NCBI GenBank assembly: GCA_035906255.1
Contig: JAMIFM010000032.1
Coordinates: 11,636 to 75,635, forward strand
Source: SB11 sp035906255
GTDB lineage: Bacteria; Bacteroidota; Bacteroidia; UBA8524
Length of the DNA stretch: 64,000 bases
Reading direction: 5' to 3'
The notes under the pieces: generated by a model
What the model was told of the DNA's origin: nothing
What the model saw: the letters and a program-made list of their open reading frames with translations, nothing else
Database searches by the model: none
Part shown: piece after piece, positions 9,128 to 19,177 of the stretch
Numbering within the stretch: position 1 is the stretch's first letter
Layout: every line of letters begins with the position of its first letter
Translations under genes and position numbers: made by a program

Positions 9128-10204
9128 ATGGCAGGAAACTCAATAGGATTATTGTTCAGGATAACCACTTTTGGCGAATCGCACGGCGAGGCGGTGGGAG
9201 TTGTAATTGACGGTTGCCCCCCCATGCTTGAGGCGGACATTGATTTTATAAATGCTGAAATGGCGCGCCGTCGTCCGGGACAGTCCACTCTTACCACCCA
9301 ACGCAACGAGAGCGACGAAGTACAGATACTAAGCGGGGTGTTTGAAGGTAAAACCACCGGAGCACCTATTGCGATTGTTATTCCGAATAAAGACCAACGC
9401 AGCGGCGATTATGAGGCACTGAAAGATGTTTATCGCCCTTCGCACGCTGATTATACTTACGAGGCCAAATACGGAATCCGTGATTACAGAGGCGGCGGAC
9501 GTTCATCAGCAAGGGCAACGGCCGCAGTTGTGGCAGCAGGTGCTTTTGCTAAATTGTTGTTAAAACAACACAACATTATTATACAGGCGTATGTGAACCA
9601 AGTGGGCACAGTAGAAACCCCGCTTGCTTATACTGAACTGGATTTATCACTTGTTGAAAATAATCCCGTGCGATGCCCGCACCCTGATACTGCTGCTAAA
9701 ATGATTGCACTGATAGAAGAAGCAAAGACGGAAGGCGACAGTTTGGGCGGTTGTATTACGTGTGTGATTAAAGGCGTGCCAGCCGGATTAGGTGAGCCTG
9801 TATTTGATAAACTGCAAGCCGACCTTGCCAAAGCCATGCTTACCATAAACGCTACCAAAGGATTTGAATACGGCAGTGGCTTTGAAGGCACTAAACTAAA
9901 GGGCAGCCAGCACAACGACAGTTTTATAACTGATAATGGTAAAGTAACTACCACCACTAACCACAGTGGCGGAATACAGGGCGGCATAAGCAACGGCACA
10001 GATATTTATTGCAAAGTGGCTTTTAAACCCACTGCTACCATTGCCAAAACCCAAAAAACAGTTGACAATGCAGGCCACGAGGTAGATTTAGCAGCCAAAG
10101 GCCGCCACGACCCCTGTGTATTGCCCCGTGCCGTACCCATTGTAGAGGCAATGGCAGCCATAGTATTAGCAGACCATTTATTACAGGCAAAAACCACCCG
10201 CTAA
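9128..10204 (+). CDS. aroC: Chorismate synthase
   Basis: The 358-residue protein has the chorismate synthase signatures: G-E-S-H-G near the start, R-R-P-G-Q-S-T-L-T-T-Q-R at about 49-60, R-D-Y-R-G-G-G-R-S-S-A-R, G-S-G-F-E-G-T and G-G-I-Q-G-G-I-S-N-G. It catalyses the last step of the shikimate pathway, 5-enolpyruvylshikimate-3-phosphate to chorismate, with reduced FMN. aroA and aroB lie further along this window on the opposite strand, so the pathway genes are scattered. Complete. Confidence 0.97.
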   Translation: MAGNSIGLLFRITTFGESHGEAVGVVIDGCPPMLEADIDFINAEMARRRPGQSTLTTQRNESDEVQILSGVFEGKTTGAPIAIVIPNKDQRSGDYEALKDVYRPSHADYTYEAKYGIRDYRGGGRSSARATAAVVAAGAFAKLLLKQHNIIIQAYVNQVGTVETPLAYTELDLSLVENNPVRCPHPDTAAKMIALIEEAKTEGDSLGGCITCVIKGVPAGLGEPVFDKLQADLAKAMLTINATKGFEYGSGFEGTKLKGSQHNDSFITDNGKVTTTTNHSGGIQGGISNGTDIYCKVAFKPTATIAKTQKTVDNAGHEVDLAAKGRHDPCVLPRAVPIVEAMAAIVLADHLLQAKTTR

Positions 10205-10267
10205 ATTTATCCTGCCCATATTCAAGTAATTGGCTATTTTTGGCCGTTTACTAAACCTATAACATCC

Positions 10268-11560
10268 ATGTTTAAAAAACTTCCCTTGCACACAAAAATC
10301 CTTATCGGATTAGTATTGGGTATTGTTTGGGGCATTATAGCCGCCAATTTAGGTTGGGCGCAAGCCAACAGTTGGTATGTGGCTCCGTTAGGAAAAATAT
10401 TTGTAAACCTGCTAAAGCTCATTGCCATCCCAATGATTATCACCTCACTGGTGGTTGGGGTAGCCAGCCTTAACGACATTAATAAACTGGGTCGTATCGG
10501 CGGGCGCACATTGGGTATATTTATCATAACTACCGTTTTTGCCGTTACTATTGGATTAGTAATCACCACCATCATACGTCCGGGAGATGCCTTATCGGAA
10601 GAAACCAAAAACACCCTGATAAGCTCGTACCAAAGCTCAGCAGCAAAAAAAACAGAAGCTGCCCAAACTCTTACTGAGCAATCACCTTTGCAACCACTGG
10701 TAGATATTTTCCCTGAAAATCTTATCTCAGCAGCATCTGATAACCAAATGATGTTGTCAATGGTAGTAATAGCCATATTGTTTGGTGTAGCCACCATTTT
10801 AGTCCCCAAAGAAAAAGCGCAACCGCTTATTACTTTAATGAACAGTGCCAACGAGATAACCCTTAAAGTAGTGGATATTATAATGCTATTAGCACCCATT
10901 GGGGTATTTGCGCTTATATCATCTGTAATTACTGATTTGGCAGGCAGCAACCCTGCTGAAACGGTAAACCTGTTATTGGCACTTGCCCAATACTGCGGCG
11001 TGGTTTTACTGGGCTTACTATTGCATGCTTCATTGGTATATATGTCTATGGTGAAGTTTTTAGCTAAACTAAACCCTATGTGGTTTCTAAAAAAAATGCG
11101 CCCTGTGCATTTGTTGGCCTTTAGCACCAGCAGCAGTAATGCCACGTTGCCCCTTAACATGGAAAACACAGAAAAAAACATGGGGGTACATGAGGAAATT
11201 ACCAGTTTTGTATTGCCTTTGGGGGCTACTGTGAATATGGACGGCACCAGCCTTTACCAATCGGTTGCAGCCATATTTATTGCACAGGTATTTAGCATTG
11301 ATTTATCTTTTGCCGACCAATTACTGATTATAGTAACCGCAACTTTGGCTTCAATAGGCTCGGCAGGAGTGCCCGGTGCAGGCATGGTAATGCTGGCCAT
11401 TGTATTAAACTCAGTAGGCATACCTGTTGAGGGCATAGCCCTTATAATGGGGCCCGACCGTATTTTGGATATGTGCCGCACGGTAATAAATGTAACCGGA
11501 GATACAACTGTAGCCACTGTAATAGCACGCAAAGAAGGAAAAATAATACCCGTAGAATAA
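10268..11560 (+). CDS. Dicarboxylate/amino acid:cation symporter (DAACS family)
   Basis: The 430-residue polytopic inner-membrane protein has the DAACS/GltP hallmarks: the serine-rich re-entrant loop (A-F-S-T-S-S-S-N-A-T-L-P) and the G-A-T-V-N-M-D-G-T-S-L-Y motif that binds substrate and sodium, then a second hairpin rich in Gly/Ala and D-R-I-L-D-M-C-R-T-x-x-N-V-T-G-D. It probably takes up glutamate, aspartate or C4-dicarboxylates with Na+ or H+; the exact substrate is not decided by the sequence. It stands alone 63 bp after aroC. Confidence 0.92.
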   Translation: MFKKLPLHTKILIGLVLGIVWGIIAANLGWAQANSWYVAPLGKIFVNLLKLIAIPMIITSLVVGVASLNDINKLGRIGGRTLGIFIITTVFAVTIGLVITTIIRPGDALSEETKNTLISSYQSSAAKKTEAAQTLTEQSPLQPLVDIFPENLISAASDNQMMLSMVVIAILFGVATILVPKEKAQPLITLMNSANEITLKVVDIIMLLAPIGVFALISSVITDLAGSNPAETVNLLLALAQYCGVVLLGLLLHASLVYMSMVKFLAKLNPMWFLKKMRPVHLLAFSTSSSNATLPLNMENTEKNMGVHEEITSFVLPLGATVNMDGTSLYQSVAAIFIAQVFSIDLSFADQLLIIVTATLASIGSAGVPGAGMVMLAIVLNSVGIPVEGIALIMGPDRILDMCRTVINVTGDTTVATVIARKEGKIIPVE

Positions 11561-11609
11561 ATTTTTCCTTGACGTATCAACATTTCAAAAAAACACACAG
11601 TCTTTACAT

Positions 11610-11639
11610 TTGTCATTTATCGGTAAAAAATTACCTTTG
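11610..11639 (+). promoter_or_regulatory. Bacteroidota-type promoter for the M43 protease
   Basis: TTG at 11610-11612 and TACCTTTG at 11632-11639 are 19 bp apart, matching the Bacteroidota -33 TTG / -7 TAnnTTTG consensus. The start codon is about 53 bp downstream. Confidence 0.65.
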
Positions 11640-11692
11640 GCAGATTTCGGTAATACCCTAGTTCCTTTTATAATTTGAGCAACACAAGAGAA

Positions 11693-13816
11693 ATGAAACG
11701 TTATTTAGTAGTATTTGCAACCTTGTTCGCCTTTAGTGCCGCATTTGCACAACACCAGCATGAGCCCTGCATTACAGACCACATCACCACTGATTATCTT
11801 AAAAATAATCCTGCTGCACAACAGCTAAAAGACCAGTTTTACACCCAATACGAGCAGTATTTGCAAAATCCGGTTAACACCTCACGCAAAAGCGGTGCTA
11901 AACGCATTATCCCTGTTGTTTTCCACGTAATACATATGTATGGAGACGAAAATATCTCTAAAGCACAGATTGAAGACCAAATAAGAGTTTTGAACGAAGA
12001 TTTCAGCTATATGAATGCTGATAGGTCAAACATCCGCTCACAGTTTTTAGACGATGCTGCCGACGCGCAAATTGAATTCCGTTTGGCTACCATTGACCCA
12101 AGCGGTAATTGCACCGACGGTATTACCCGTACATACTCAACTCTAACTGTTGAAACCCGCGATGAGATTAAAAGCCTTATCCGTTGGGATAACAGAAAAT
12201 ACCTTAATATATGGGTAGTAAAATCTATCCGTTCACAAAACGGCGACCAAGGTACTACCTTGGGTTTTGCTTACCTGCCTTGGAGCTTACCGAACACAAA
12301 CAATGTTGACGGTGTGGTAATACGTGCCGATTATGTAGGTACTGTAGGTACCAGTAGTGCTGCCAAAGCTGGACGCACACTTACCCACGAGGTAGGCCAC
12401 TACTTGGGTTTATTGCACCCGTTTGAAAACGGTTGCGGTTCAAATTGCAGTAGTTCAGGCGACAGGGTATGCGATACCCCTCCTGTAGCTTCGCCTTCTT
12501 TTGGTTGCAATAAAAATGCAAACACCTGTAGCAACGACAGCCCTAATGAAATGGATCAAGTTGAAAACTTTATGGACTATGCTGACGGTAACTGCCAAAA
12601 TATGTTCACTTGGGGACAAAAAACAATTATGGATTTGGTATTGAGCAATGCCACTTATCGCCAAACACTTGTTTCATCAGCAAACCTTATTGCCACAGGT
12701 ACTGATGTAATTAAGGCTCCTTTGTGTAAACCCGTTGCTGATTTTAACTCTGTAGCCCGTATAGTATGCGCAGGAAACTCAATAATACTTAACGATGTTT
12801 CATGGGGTGGTAAAGCTGCCAGCCGCACTTGGACTATAACAGGCGGTACTCCTTCAAGTGCTACCGATTCAGCTATAACAGTTACTTACAATGCCGCAGG
12901 CACTTATAATGTTACATTACAAGTAACCAACACCAGCGGACAATCATCAGTAACCCGTCAAAACATTATTGTGGTTATGCCCGCAACTGCAACCACCAAA
13001 GCCCCTACCATTGAAGGTTTTGAAACGGCTACTTTCCCTCCTACCGGCTGGGCTAACACCAGCAACGTTACTGCCAAATGGGAACGTACTACCGTTGGAA
13101 GTGCAACAGGCAGTGCCAGCACAAGGGTACTAATTAACTCTTCTACCTCTACTGAAAACGTTTATACACTTACCCTGCCTGCTGTTGATTTAAATACATC
13201 ACCCACTACAACGCTTGATTTTAAAGTGGCTTATGCACAACGTACAGGTGTAACCAGCGACCGTTTGCGCATACTATATTCAACCGATTGCGGTAATACT
13301 TGGTCATTCCTTGCACAACGTACAGGCAGCACCCTTGCTTCCACCTCAACCAACTACAACGGCACTTCATACGTGCCTGCGGGTGCGTCTGAATGGAGGT
13401 TGATTTCACTACCGTTAAGCACTATCAGCGCAGGTGTGCGCAAAAACGTAATCTTTAGTTTTGAAGCATACAGCAACGGTGGTAATAACATTTATTTGGA
13501 TGACATTAATATTGGTGGTGCCGTTACTTCAGTAGAAACCTTTACCAAAGAAGAACTGGGTATGAGCGTACAGCCTAACCCATCTACCCAAATCAGTACA
13601 TTATCATTCACCTTGCCTGCACCATCGGCGGTAGATATGAAAGTATATGATATTACAGGTAAAATGGTGTACGACTTTGGTTCGTCAAACCTTGAAGCCG
13701 GTTTCCAACACTTCCAAATAAACAAACTTGACAATAATTTAACCAACGGAATATACTTTGTGAAACTGTTGGTAAACAACACTCTTTATACAGAAAAACT
13801 TGTGTTCGTGCAATAA
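11693..13816 (+). CDS. Secreted M43-type zinc metalloprotease with PKD and T9SS sorting domains
   Basis: The start is at ATG 11693, giving a signal peptide M-K-R-Y-L-V-V-F-A-T-L-F-A-F-S-A-A-F-A-Q; a TTG six codons earlier is less likely. The catalytic domain has H-E-V-G-H-Y-L-G-L-L-H at 232-242, the HExxHxxGxxH zinc site of pappalysin-like (M43) proteases, with the Met-turn after N-F-M-D-Y. A PKD-like domain follows at about 345-430, then a jelly-roll-like adhesion domain and a C-terminal type A sorting domain (V-Q-P-N-P-S...G-I-Y-F-V-K-L). It is expected to be exported by the type IX system and to cleave extracellular proteins. Complete at 707 residues, monocistronic. Confidence 0.9.
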   Translation: MKRYLVVFATLFAFSAAFAQHQHEPCITDHITTDYLKNNPAAQQLKDQFYTQYEQYLQNPVNTSRKSGAKRIIPVVFHVIHMYGDENISKAQIEDQIRVLNEDFSYMNADRSNIRSQFLDDAADAQIEFRLATIDPSGNCTDGITRTYSTLTVETRDEIKSLIRWDNRKYLNIWVVKSIRSQNGDQGTTLGFAYLPWSLPNTNNVDGVVIRADYVGTVGTSSAAKAGRTLTHEVGHYLGLLHPFENGCGSNCSSSGDRVCDTPPVASPSFGCNKNANTCSNDSPNEMDQVENFMDYADGNCQNMFTWGQKTIMDLVLSNATYRQTLVSSANLIATGTDVIKAPLCKPVADFNSVARIVCAGNSIILNDVSWGGKAASRTWTITGGTPSSATDSAITVTYNAAGTYNVTLQVTNTSGQSSVTRQNIIVVMPATATTKAPTIEGFETATFPPTGWANTSNVTAKWERTTVGSATGSASTRVLINSSTSTENVYTLTLPAVDLNTSPTTTLDFKVAYAQRTGVTSDRLRILYSTDCGNTWSFLAQRTGSTLASTSTNYNGTSYVPAGASEWRLISLPLSTISAGVRKNVIFSFEAYSNGGNNIYLDDINIGGAVTSVETFTKEELGMSVQPNPSTQISTLSFTLPAPSAVDMKVYDITGKMVYDFGSSNLEAGFQHFQINKLDNNLTNGIYFVKLLVNNTLYTEKLVFVQ

Positions 13817-13857
13817 TATACACGACACAAAGTTGTAATTTCAATTATAAGTCTTTT

Positions 13858-13896
13858 CTTTGGCGGCTGGTAACCAAACAGCCGCCAAAGTTGTTT
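13858..13896 (+). terminator. Hairpin terminator after the M43 protease
   Basis: The 12-bp arms CTTTGGCGGCTG and CAGCCGCCAAAG with a nine-base loop are followed by TTGTTTT. It separates the protease gene from topA. Confidence 0.8.
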
Positions 13897-13904
13897 TATA
13901 AGGT

Positions 13905-16298
13905 ATGGTGAAAAATTTAGTAATTGTAGAGTCTCCCGCAAAGGCAAAAACCATTGAGGGCTTTTTAGGAAAAGACTTTACCGTAAAATCGTGCTTCGGG
14001 CATATTCGTGATTTAGCAAAAGACCATAACGGTGTTTTGATTGAGAAAAATTTTGAGCCGATATATGAAGTCCCTGACGAGAAAAAGCAGGTAGTATCAG
14101 AACTGAAAAAACTTGCAAAGGAAGCCGAAACGGTATGGTTAGCATCCGATGAGGACCGCGAGGGAGAAGCCATCTCATGGCACTTGGCCGAAGTATTAAA
14201 GCTGGATGATAAGCGCACACGTCGCATTGTTTTTCACGAGATTACCAAAACCGCCATCCTAAACGCTATCGAGAAACCCCGTAACATTAACAAACACCTT
14301 GTTGATGCGCAACAAGCCCGCCGTGTGCTTGACCGTATTGTGGGTTTTGAAATATCGCCCATACTTTGGAAAAAAGTTCGTCCGTCGTTGTCAGCAGGCC
14401 GTGTACAATCGGTTGCTGTGCGCCTGATTGTAGAACGTGAACGTGAAATTATGGAGTTTAACTCCACTTTTGCCTACCGCGTAGTAGCTGAATTTACCGA
14501 CCGAAATACTAAAAAGACTTTTAAAGCCGAACTGCCCCAACGTTTTAACACACGCCAAGAAGCAGAGAAATTCTTAGAGCGTTGCAAAAATGCCACGTTT
14601 GAAGTTAAAAATATAGAAACCAAACCTTCAAAACGTACTCCGGCAGCACCTTTTACCACCAGCACACTTCAACAGGAAGCCAGCCGAAAACTGGGCTTTA
14701 GCGTAGCACAAACCATGCGTGTAGCACAAAAGCTATACGAAAGTGGATTGATTACCTATATGCGTACCGATTCGGTAAACCTGTCGGATTTGGCTCTAAA
14801 CACCGCCAAGCAAGAAATACAAAGTGCCTACGGCGATAACTTTGTTCATACCCGCAAGTACCAAACTAAAACCAGCGGCGCACAAGAAGCGCACGAAGCG
14901 ATACGTCCTACTTATTTCAACCGCCATACTATTGATGGTGAAAGTGCCGACCGCCGTTTATATGAATTGATTTGGAAACGTGCCATTGCCTCACAAATGA
15001 GCGATGCGTTGTTTGAAAGAACCACCGTTACCATTGGTATATCAACCACTTCTGAAACCTTGATAGCACAAGGCGAAGTATTGAAGTTTGAGGGCTTTTT
15101 GAAAGTGTACCTTGAAGGTACCGACGACGAGCACGAAGACGAAGACAACGCCATGCTACCCCCATTGAAAAATGGCGATACATTAAATTTGAATGCGTTA
15201 ACGGCCACCCAAAAATTCAGCCGCCCTGCACCACGCTATACCGAGGCAAGTTTGGTGAAAAAGTTGGAAGAACTGGGCATTGGCCGTCCTTCTACCTACG
15301 CCCCTACTATCTCTACAATCCAAAAACGTGAGTATGTGGTGAAAGAAGAGCGTGAAGGTAAAGAGCGTAATTACGATGTAATTACACTTGCCAATAACAA
15401 TATTACCCATAAAACCCACACTGAGATAACAGGTGCCGAAAAGGGTAAATTATTCCCAACGGATATTGGGATGTTGGTTACTGACTTTTTGCTAAAGCAT
15501 TTTGACGGGATAATGGACTACCATTTTACCGCACAAGTGGAGGAGCAATTTGACGAGATTGCACGAGGCATGAACGAGTGGACTAAAATGCTGGGCACGT
15601 TTTATACGCCGTTTCATAAAACTGTAGAACAAACTACTACCGAAAGCGGAAAAGTAACCGGAGAACGCCATTTGGGCACTCACCCCGAAAGCGGAAAACC
15701 CATTATTGTGCGCATGAGCCGTTTTGGCCCCGTAGCACAAATTGGCGAAGGTACTGACGAGGAGAAACCACAATATGCCAACCTGCGCAAAGGGCAAATG
15801 CTTGAAACCATTACCCTTGAGGATGCCCTTGAATTGTTTAAACTGCCCCGCACCGTGGGAGTGTTTGAAGACAAAGAAATGAAAGTGAGCATTGGCAGAT
15901 TTGGCCCTTATATTTCGCACAACAGCAAGTTTTACAGTATTCCAAAGGGCGATGACCCTTATACCATTGACGCCGAGCGTTCAATTGAAATTATGCTCGC
16001 CAAACGTAAAGCCGATGCTGAAAAGCTGATTAAAGAGTTTCCTTCACACGAAATTCAAATCTTAAACGGCCGCTGGGGTCCCTATTTTGCAAAAGGCAAA
16101 GACAATTATAAATTGCCAAAGGAACTGCAAAAAGACCCTAAAAACATTACTCTTGAGCAATGTTTGGATATCATAGCCAAAACACCGGCCACCCCAACTA
16201 AAAGGGCTGCGGCCAATAAAAAGGCCACTGCCAAGCCTGCCGCACCTAAAAGCGGTGGAAAAAAAGCAGGCTCAACTGCGAAGAAAAAAACGAAATAG
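13905..16298 (+). CDS. topA: DNA topoisomerase I (type IA)
   Basis: The 797-residue protein begins with the TOPRIM motif L-V-I-V-E-S-P-A-K-A-K-T-I-E, followed by D-E-D-R-E-G-E-A-I-S-W-H (acidic metal ligands). The active-site tyrosine is in G-L-I-T-Y-M-R-T-D-S (Tyr285). The C-terminus carries topoisomerase C-terminal repeats and a Lys/Ala-rich tail. It relaxes negative supercoils by single-strand passage. It is an essential cytoplasmic enzyme of normal length, and the next gene follows after 18 bp. Confidence 0.97.
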   Translation: MVKNLVIVESPAKAKTIEGFLGKDFTVKSCFGHIRDLAKDHNGVLIEKNFEPIYEVPDEKKQVVSELKKLAKEAETVWLASDEDREGEAISWHLAEVLKLDDKRTRRIVFHEITKTAILNAIEKPRNINKHLVDAQQARRVLDRIVGFEISPILWKKVRPSLSAGRVQSVAVRLIVEREREIMEFNSTFAYRVVAEFTDRNTKKTFKAELPQRFNTRQEAEKFLERCKNATFEVKNIETKPSKRTPAAPFTTSTLQQEASRKLGFSVAQTMRVAQKLYESGLITYMRTDSVNLSDLALNTAKQEIQSAYGDNFVHTRKYQTKTSGAQEAHEAIRPTYFNRHTIDGESADRRLYELIWKRAIASQMSDALFERTTVTIGISTTSETLIAQGEVLKFEGFLKVYLEGTDDEHEDEDNAMLPPLKNGDTLNLNALTATQKFSRPAPRYTEASLVKKLEELGIGRPSTYAPTISTIQKREYVVKEEREGKERNYDVITLANNNITHKTHTEITGAEKGKLFPTDIGMLVTDFLLKHFDGIMDYHFTAQVEEQFDEIARGMNEWTKMLGTFYTPFHKTVEQTTTESGKVTGERHLGTHPESGKPIIVRMSRFGPVAQIGEGTDEEKPQYANLRKGQMLETITLEDALELFKLPRTVGVFEDKEMKVSIGRFGPYISHNSKFYSIPKGDDPYTIDAERSIEIMLAKRKADAEKLIKEFPSHEIQILNGRWGPYFAKGKDNYKLPKELQKDPKNITLEQCLDIIAKTPATPTKRAAANKKATAKPAAPKSGGKKAGSTAKKKTK

Positions 16299-16316
16299 GG
16301 TTTTATTTGTGCCGTA

Positions 16317-17267
16317 ATGATTACGGAGCGCGAACTTGCGGCAATGCTCTCTTTATTGGATGACACCGACGAAGAGGTGGTGAAATCAGTAGAGGGGCAT
16401 TTACTGTCGTTGGGAACCGAAGCGGTGACCTTGCTGGAGAAGTATTGGGATTCTGACGGCGACCCTCGTGTGCAGGAAAAGGTGGAGCGTTTGGTAAACA
16501 TTATCCAATTTGACGCGCTGAAAAGTGAATTGATAGCATGGAAAAACACTGCCGACAAAGACCTTTTTGAAGGTTTTTACCTGATTACCCGCTACCAATA
16601 CCCTAATCTTAACAAACAAGAGCTGGATAACAAGCTCAATAAAATAAAGCTGGATGCTTGGCTGGAGTTGAAATATGACCTTACCGCACTTGAAAAGGTG
16701 CGTATTCTTAACCATATTTTTTACGATGTTAACGGTTTTAAGGGCGATACTGCCACTTACCACTCACCGCAAAACTCGTTTATAAACACTGTGCTTGAAC
16801 GCCGCAAAGGCAATCCTATATCATTGGCCATTATATATTCAATAATTGCTCAGCGGCTTAACATTCCCATCTTTGGGGTAAACCTGCCCCAACATTTTAT
16901 ATTGGCATACATGGATAATTATCCCTACCAACCGTTGGAATACCATGAAGAGCCTCCCCAATTATCGCCCGAATTATTTAGCGATGTGATGTTTTATATC
17001 AATCCTTTTAACAAGGGATTGGTGTTTAGCAAATACAATGTGGATGAATTTTTGCGTCAATTGCGTTTAGAACCGCTGGATAGTTACTTCCTCCCTTGCT
17101 CTAATGTGGAGATAATAAAACGCGTGGTACGTAACCTTGTAACAGCCTATACCCAAACCAACCAACGCGATAAGGTAGAACAATTGGCTCAGCTGATGGA
17201 AACCCTTGGCGGAAAAATAGACCTTGATGCTCCCGAAAACCCTTCGGATTTGGGAGATGAGGAGTGA
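16317..17267 (+). CDS. SirB1/transglutaminase-like protein
   Basis: The 316-residue protein contains the SirB1-type transglutaminase-like core, E-R-R-K-G-N-P-I-S-L-A-I-I-Y at about 157-170 and G-V-N-L-P-Q-H-F-I-L-A-Y at about 186-197, and a short helical tail. The usual catalytic Cys appears replaced by Ser/Ala in this family, so enzymatic activity is doubtful. It lies 18 bp downstream of topA and is probably cotranscribed. Its cellular role is unknown. Confidence 0.8.
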   Translation: MITERELAAMLSLLDDTDEEVVKSVEGHLLSLGTEAVTLLEKYWDSDGDPRVQEKVERLVNIIQFDALKSELIAWKNTADKDLFEGFYLITRYQYPNLNKQELDNKLNKIKLDAWLELKYDLTALEKVRILNHIFYDVNGFKGDTATYHSPQNSFINTVLERRKGNPISLAIIYSIIAQRLNIPIFGVNLPQHFILAYMDNYPYQPLEYHEEPPQLSPELFSDVMFYINPFNKGLVFSKYNVDEFLRQLRLEPLDSYFLPCSNVEIIKRVVRNLVTAYTQTNQRDKVEQLAQLMETLGGKIDLDAPENPSDLGDEE

Positions 17268-17362
17268 TACAAATTTTTCTGAATGTTGATGTTAGTTTTC
17301 GCTATTGGCAATTAGCCGTCTCACCCCTCGGCAGGCTTGGGAAACAACCGCGCTCAACTTAC

Positions 17363-17460
17363 CTGTCAAATTGAGCGCAGCGAAATTTCTTATCCCAAAT
17401 ATGTTAACTCAATGCTAAAACACAATTATAATAAGATGCTTCCTACGTCAGCAGGACAGG
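17363..17460 (-). repeat. 98-bp dispersed intergenic repeat, copy A
   Basis: The reverse complement of this segment aligns without gaps, at close to 90 percent identity, to 25182-25279. It lies between two convergent genes and ends three bases before the nadE stop codon. There is no coding potential; it is a MITE-like or palindromic intergenic element. Confidence 0.75.
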
Positions 17461-17463
17461 AAA

Positions 17464-19104
17464 TTAACTTAAATACTTCCCAACAATAGGCATCCTGCGG
17501 CCGCTGCCAAAGGCTTTGTTGGTAACTCGTAATATGGGTGGGGTTTGGTAACGCTTGTACTCGTTGTTGTTTACCATTTTTAATATGCGCAGCACAAGTG
17601 CTTCGTCATACCCCTGTGCAATAATTTCAGCAGGGCCTAAACGGTCTTCAATGTATAGCGAAAGTATCGTATCTAAAATATCGTATTCGGGTAAGCTATC
17701 GGTATCTTTTTGGTCGGGGCGTAACTCGGCACTGGGAGCTTTGGTTAAAATATTATTGGGTATCACCTCCCCGTTTTTGTTGATAAACCTTGCCAAATCG
17801 TACACTTGTACTTTGTACACATCGCCAATCACACTAAGTCCGCCACACATATCACCGTACAATGTTCCATACCCAACCGCCAGTTCGCTTTTATTACTGG
17901 TGTTCAGTAAAATATAGCCGTATTTATTGCTGATAGCCATTAGCAATATACCCCGGCTGCGGCTTTGTATGTTTTCTTCGGTAATATTAAACGGCTGGCC
18001 TGCAAAAATATCCTTCAATGTATCGTTAAAGGCATCGTAAGGCTTGGTAATCGGAATAATATCATACGGGTTTCCCAAGTTTTTGCATAGCTCCACTGCA
18101 TCATCTACACTACCCTGACTGCTGAACGGTGAAGGCATCAAAACCGCCCGCACGTTTTCAGCCCCTAATGCCCTCACAGCAAGTGCCTGCACAACAGCAG
18201 AATCTATCCCGCCGCTACTACCCAAAATTGCTTTTGTGAACCCCGATTTTCTGAAATAATCGCGTATGCCTGTTACCAGCGCATCGTGCACCAGTTCTAT
18301 CCGTTCGGTAGGTAAAAAACTATGGTCGTCGCCAATTTGGGTTAGCTGTCCGTTCTCAAAATCATACAGTTTAAACTCTTCGTCAAAGTAAGCCAGTTCA
18401 TCCACCACCGTTCCGTTGGAATTAATGGCCATACTGCCGCCATCAAACACCAGTTCGGTTTGTGCTCCCACATGATTCACATACAACAACGGCAGTTTGT
18501 ATTTCTGTACGTTTTGCAACAATATGTTCTTGCGGGTTTCAATATGAAACTGCCCGAAAGGTGACGCAGCAATGTTTACCATTAAACGGGGTTGCTGCTT
18601 ATACAATTGGTCCATAGGCGATTGCGGGTACAACCGTTCGTTGCCAATGTTCCACAAATCTTCGCACACCGTCAGGGCAATATTTAAACCCGCTACCTGT
18701 ATTGTTTGAAAAAATGTATTAGGCTCAAAATAGCGGTACTCATCAAATACATCGTAAGTAGGCAGCAAGGTTTTGTGCACAATAGTTTTCACTTCACCAC
18801 CTTCTAATACATAAGCACTGTTGCGCAAAGGCTTGCCCGCTGCCGTATTTCGCGACGGTGCGCCAACAATAGCGGCTATACCTTTACACTCAGCAGCTAT
18901 CAAATCTATATGCACCTCGCTAAGGCGTATAAAATCATTAAACTCTAAAAAATCTTTCGGTGGGTATCCCGTAAGGCATAATTCAGAAAATACAACAAGC
19001 GCAACACCTTGTGCCTTTGCCTGCTGTATGGTATCTATAATTTTGCGGGCGTTGTACTCAAAATTGCCTACATGGTAGTTTAGCTGTGCCAGCGCTATCT
19101 TCAT
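17464..19104 (-). CDS. nadE: Glutamine-dependent NAD+ synthetase
   Basis: The 546-residue protein has two domains. The N-terminal nitrilase-type amidase (about 1-250) shows the E/K/C set, with Cys in A-L-T-V-C-E-D-L-W-N. The C-terminal ATP-pyrophosphatase domain has the P-loop G-S-S-G-G-I-D-S-A near 293 and N-K-S-E-L-A-V-G-Y-G-T-L-Y-G-D. It amidates nicotinate adenine dinucleotide to NAD+, using ammonia channelled from glutamine. Length and both active sites are intact. Confidence 0.95.
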   Translation of the reverse strand: MKIALAQLNYHVGNFEYNARKIIDTIQQAKAQGVALVVFSELCLTGYPPKDFLEFNDFIRLSEVHIDLIAAECKGIAAIVGAPSRNTAAGKPLRNSAYVLEGGEVKTIVHKTLLPTYDVFDEYRYFEPNTFFQTIQVAGLNIALTVCEDLWNIGNERLYPQSPMDQLYKQQPRLMVNIAASPFGQFHIETRKNILLQNVQKYKLPLLYVNHVGAQTELVFDGGSMAINSNGTVVDELAYFDEEFKLYDFENGQLTQIGDDHSFLPTERIELVHDALVTGIRDYFRKSGFTKAILGSSGGIDSAVVQALAVRALGAENVRAVLMPSPFSSQGSVDDAVELCKNLGNPYDIIPITKPYDAFNDTLKDIFAGQPFNITEENIQSRSRGILLMAISNKYGYILLNTSNKSELAVGYGTLYGDMCGGLSVIGDVYKVQVYDLARFINKNGEVIPNNILTKAPSAELRPDQKDTDSLPEYDILDTILSLYIEDRLGPAEIIAQGYDEALVLRILKMVNNNEYKRYQTPPILRVTNKAFGSGRRMPIVGKYLS

Positions 19105-19120
19105 CTATATTCTCGCTAAA

Positions 19121-19153
19121 TATAAAATCCCACCGGCAAAGCCAATGGGATTT
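19121..19153 (-). terminator. Hairpin terminator downstream of the beta-barrel gene
   Basis: AAATCCCA and TGGGATTT arms with an inner GGC/GCC pair are followed, on the minus strand, by a T-rich stretch. It sits between the leftward gene ending at 19178 and the nadE start. Confidence 0.6.
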
Positions 19154-19177
19154 CAAAAATAAGCATATTAACGGGGC

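Noticed and set aside
10234..11247. Long leftward frame opposite the DAACS symporter.
   Set aside because: It is antisense to a clear symporter gene and reads as a low-complexity shadow; no independent support.
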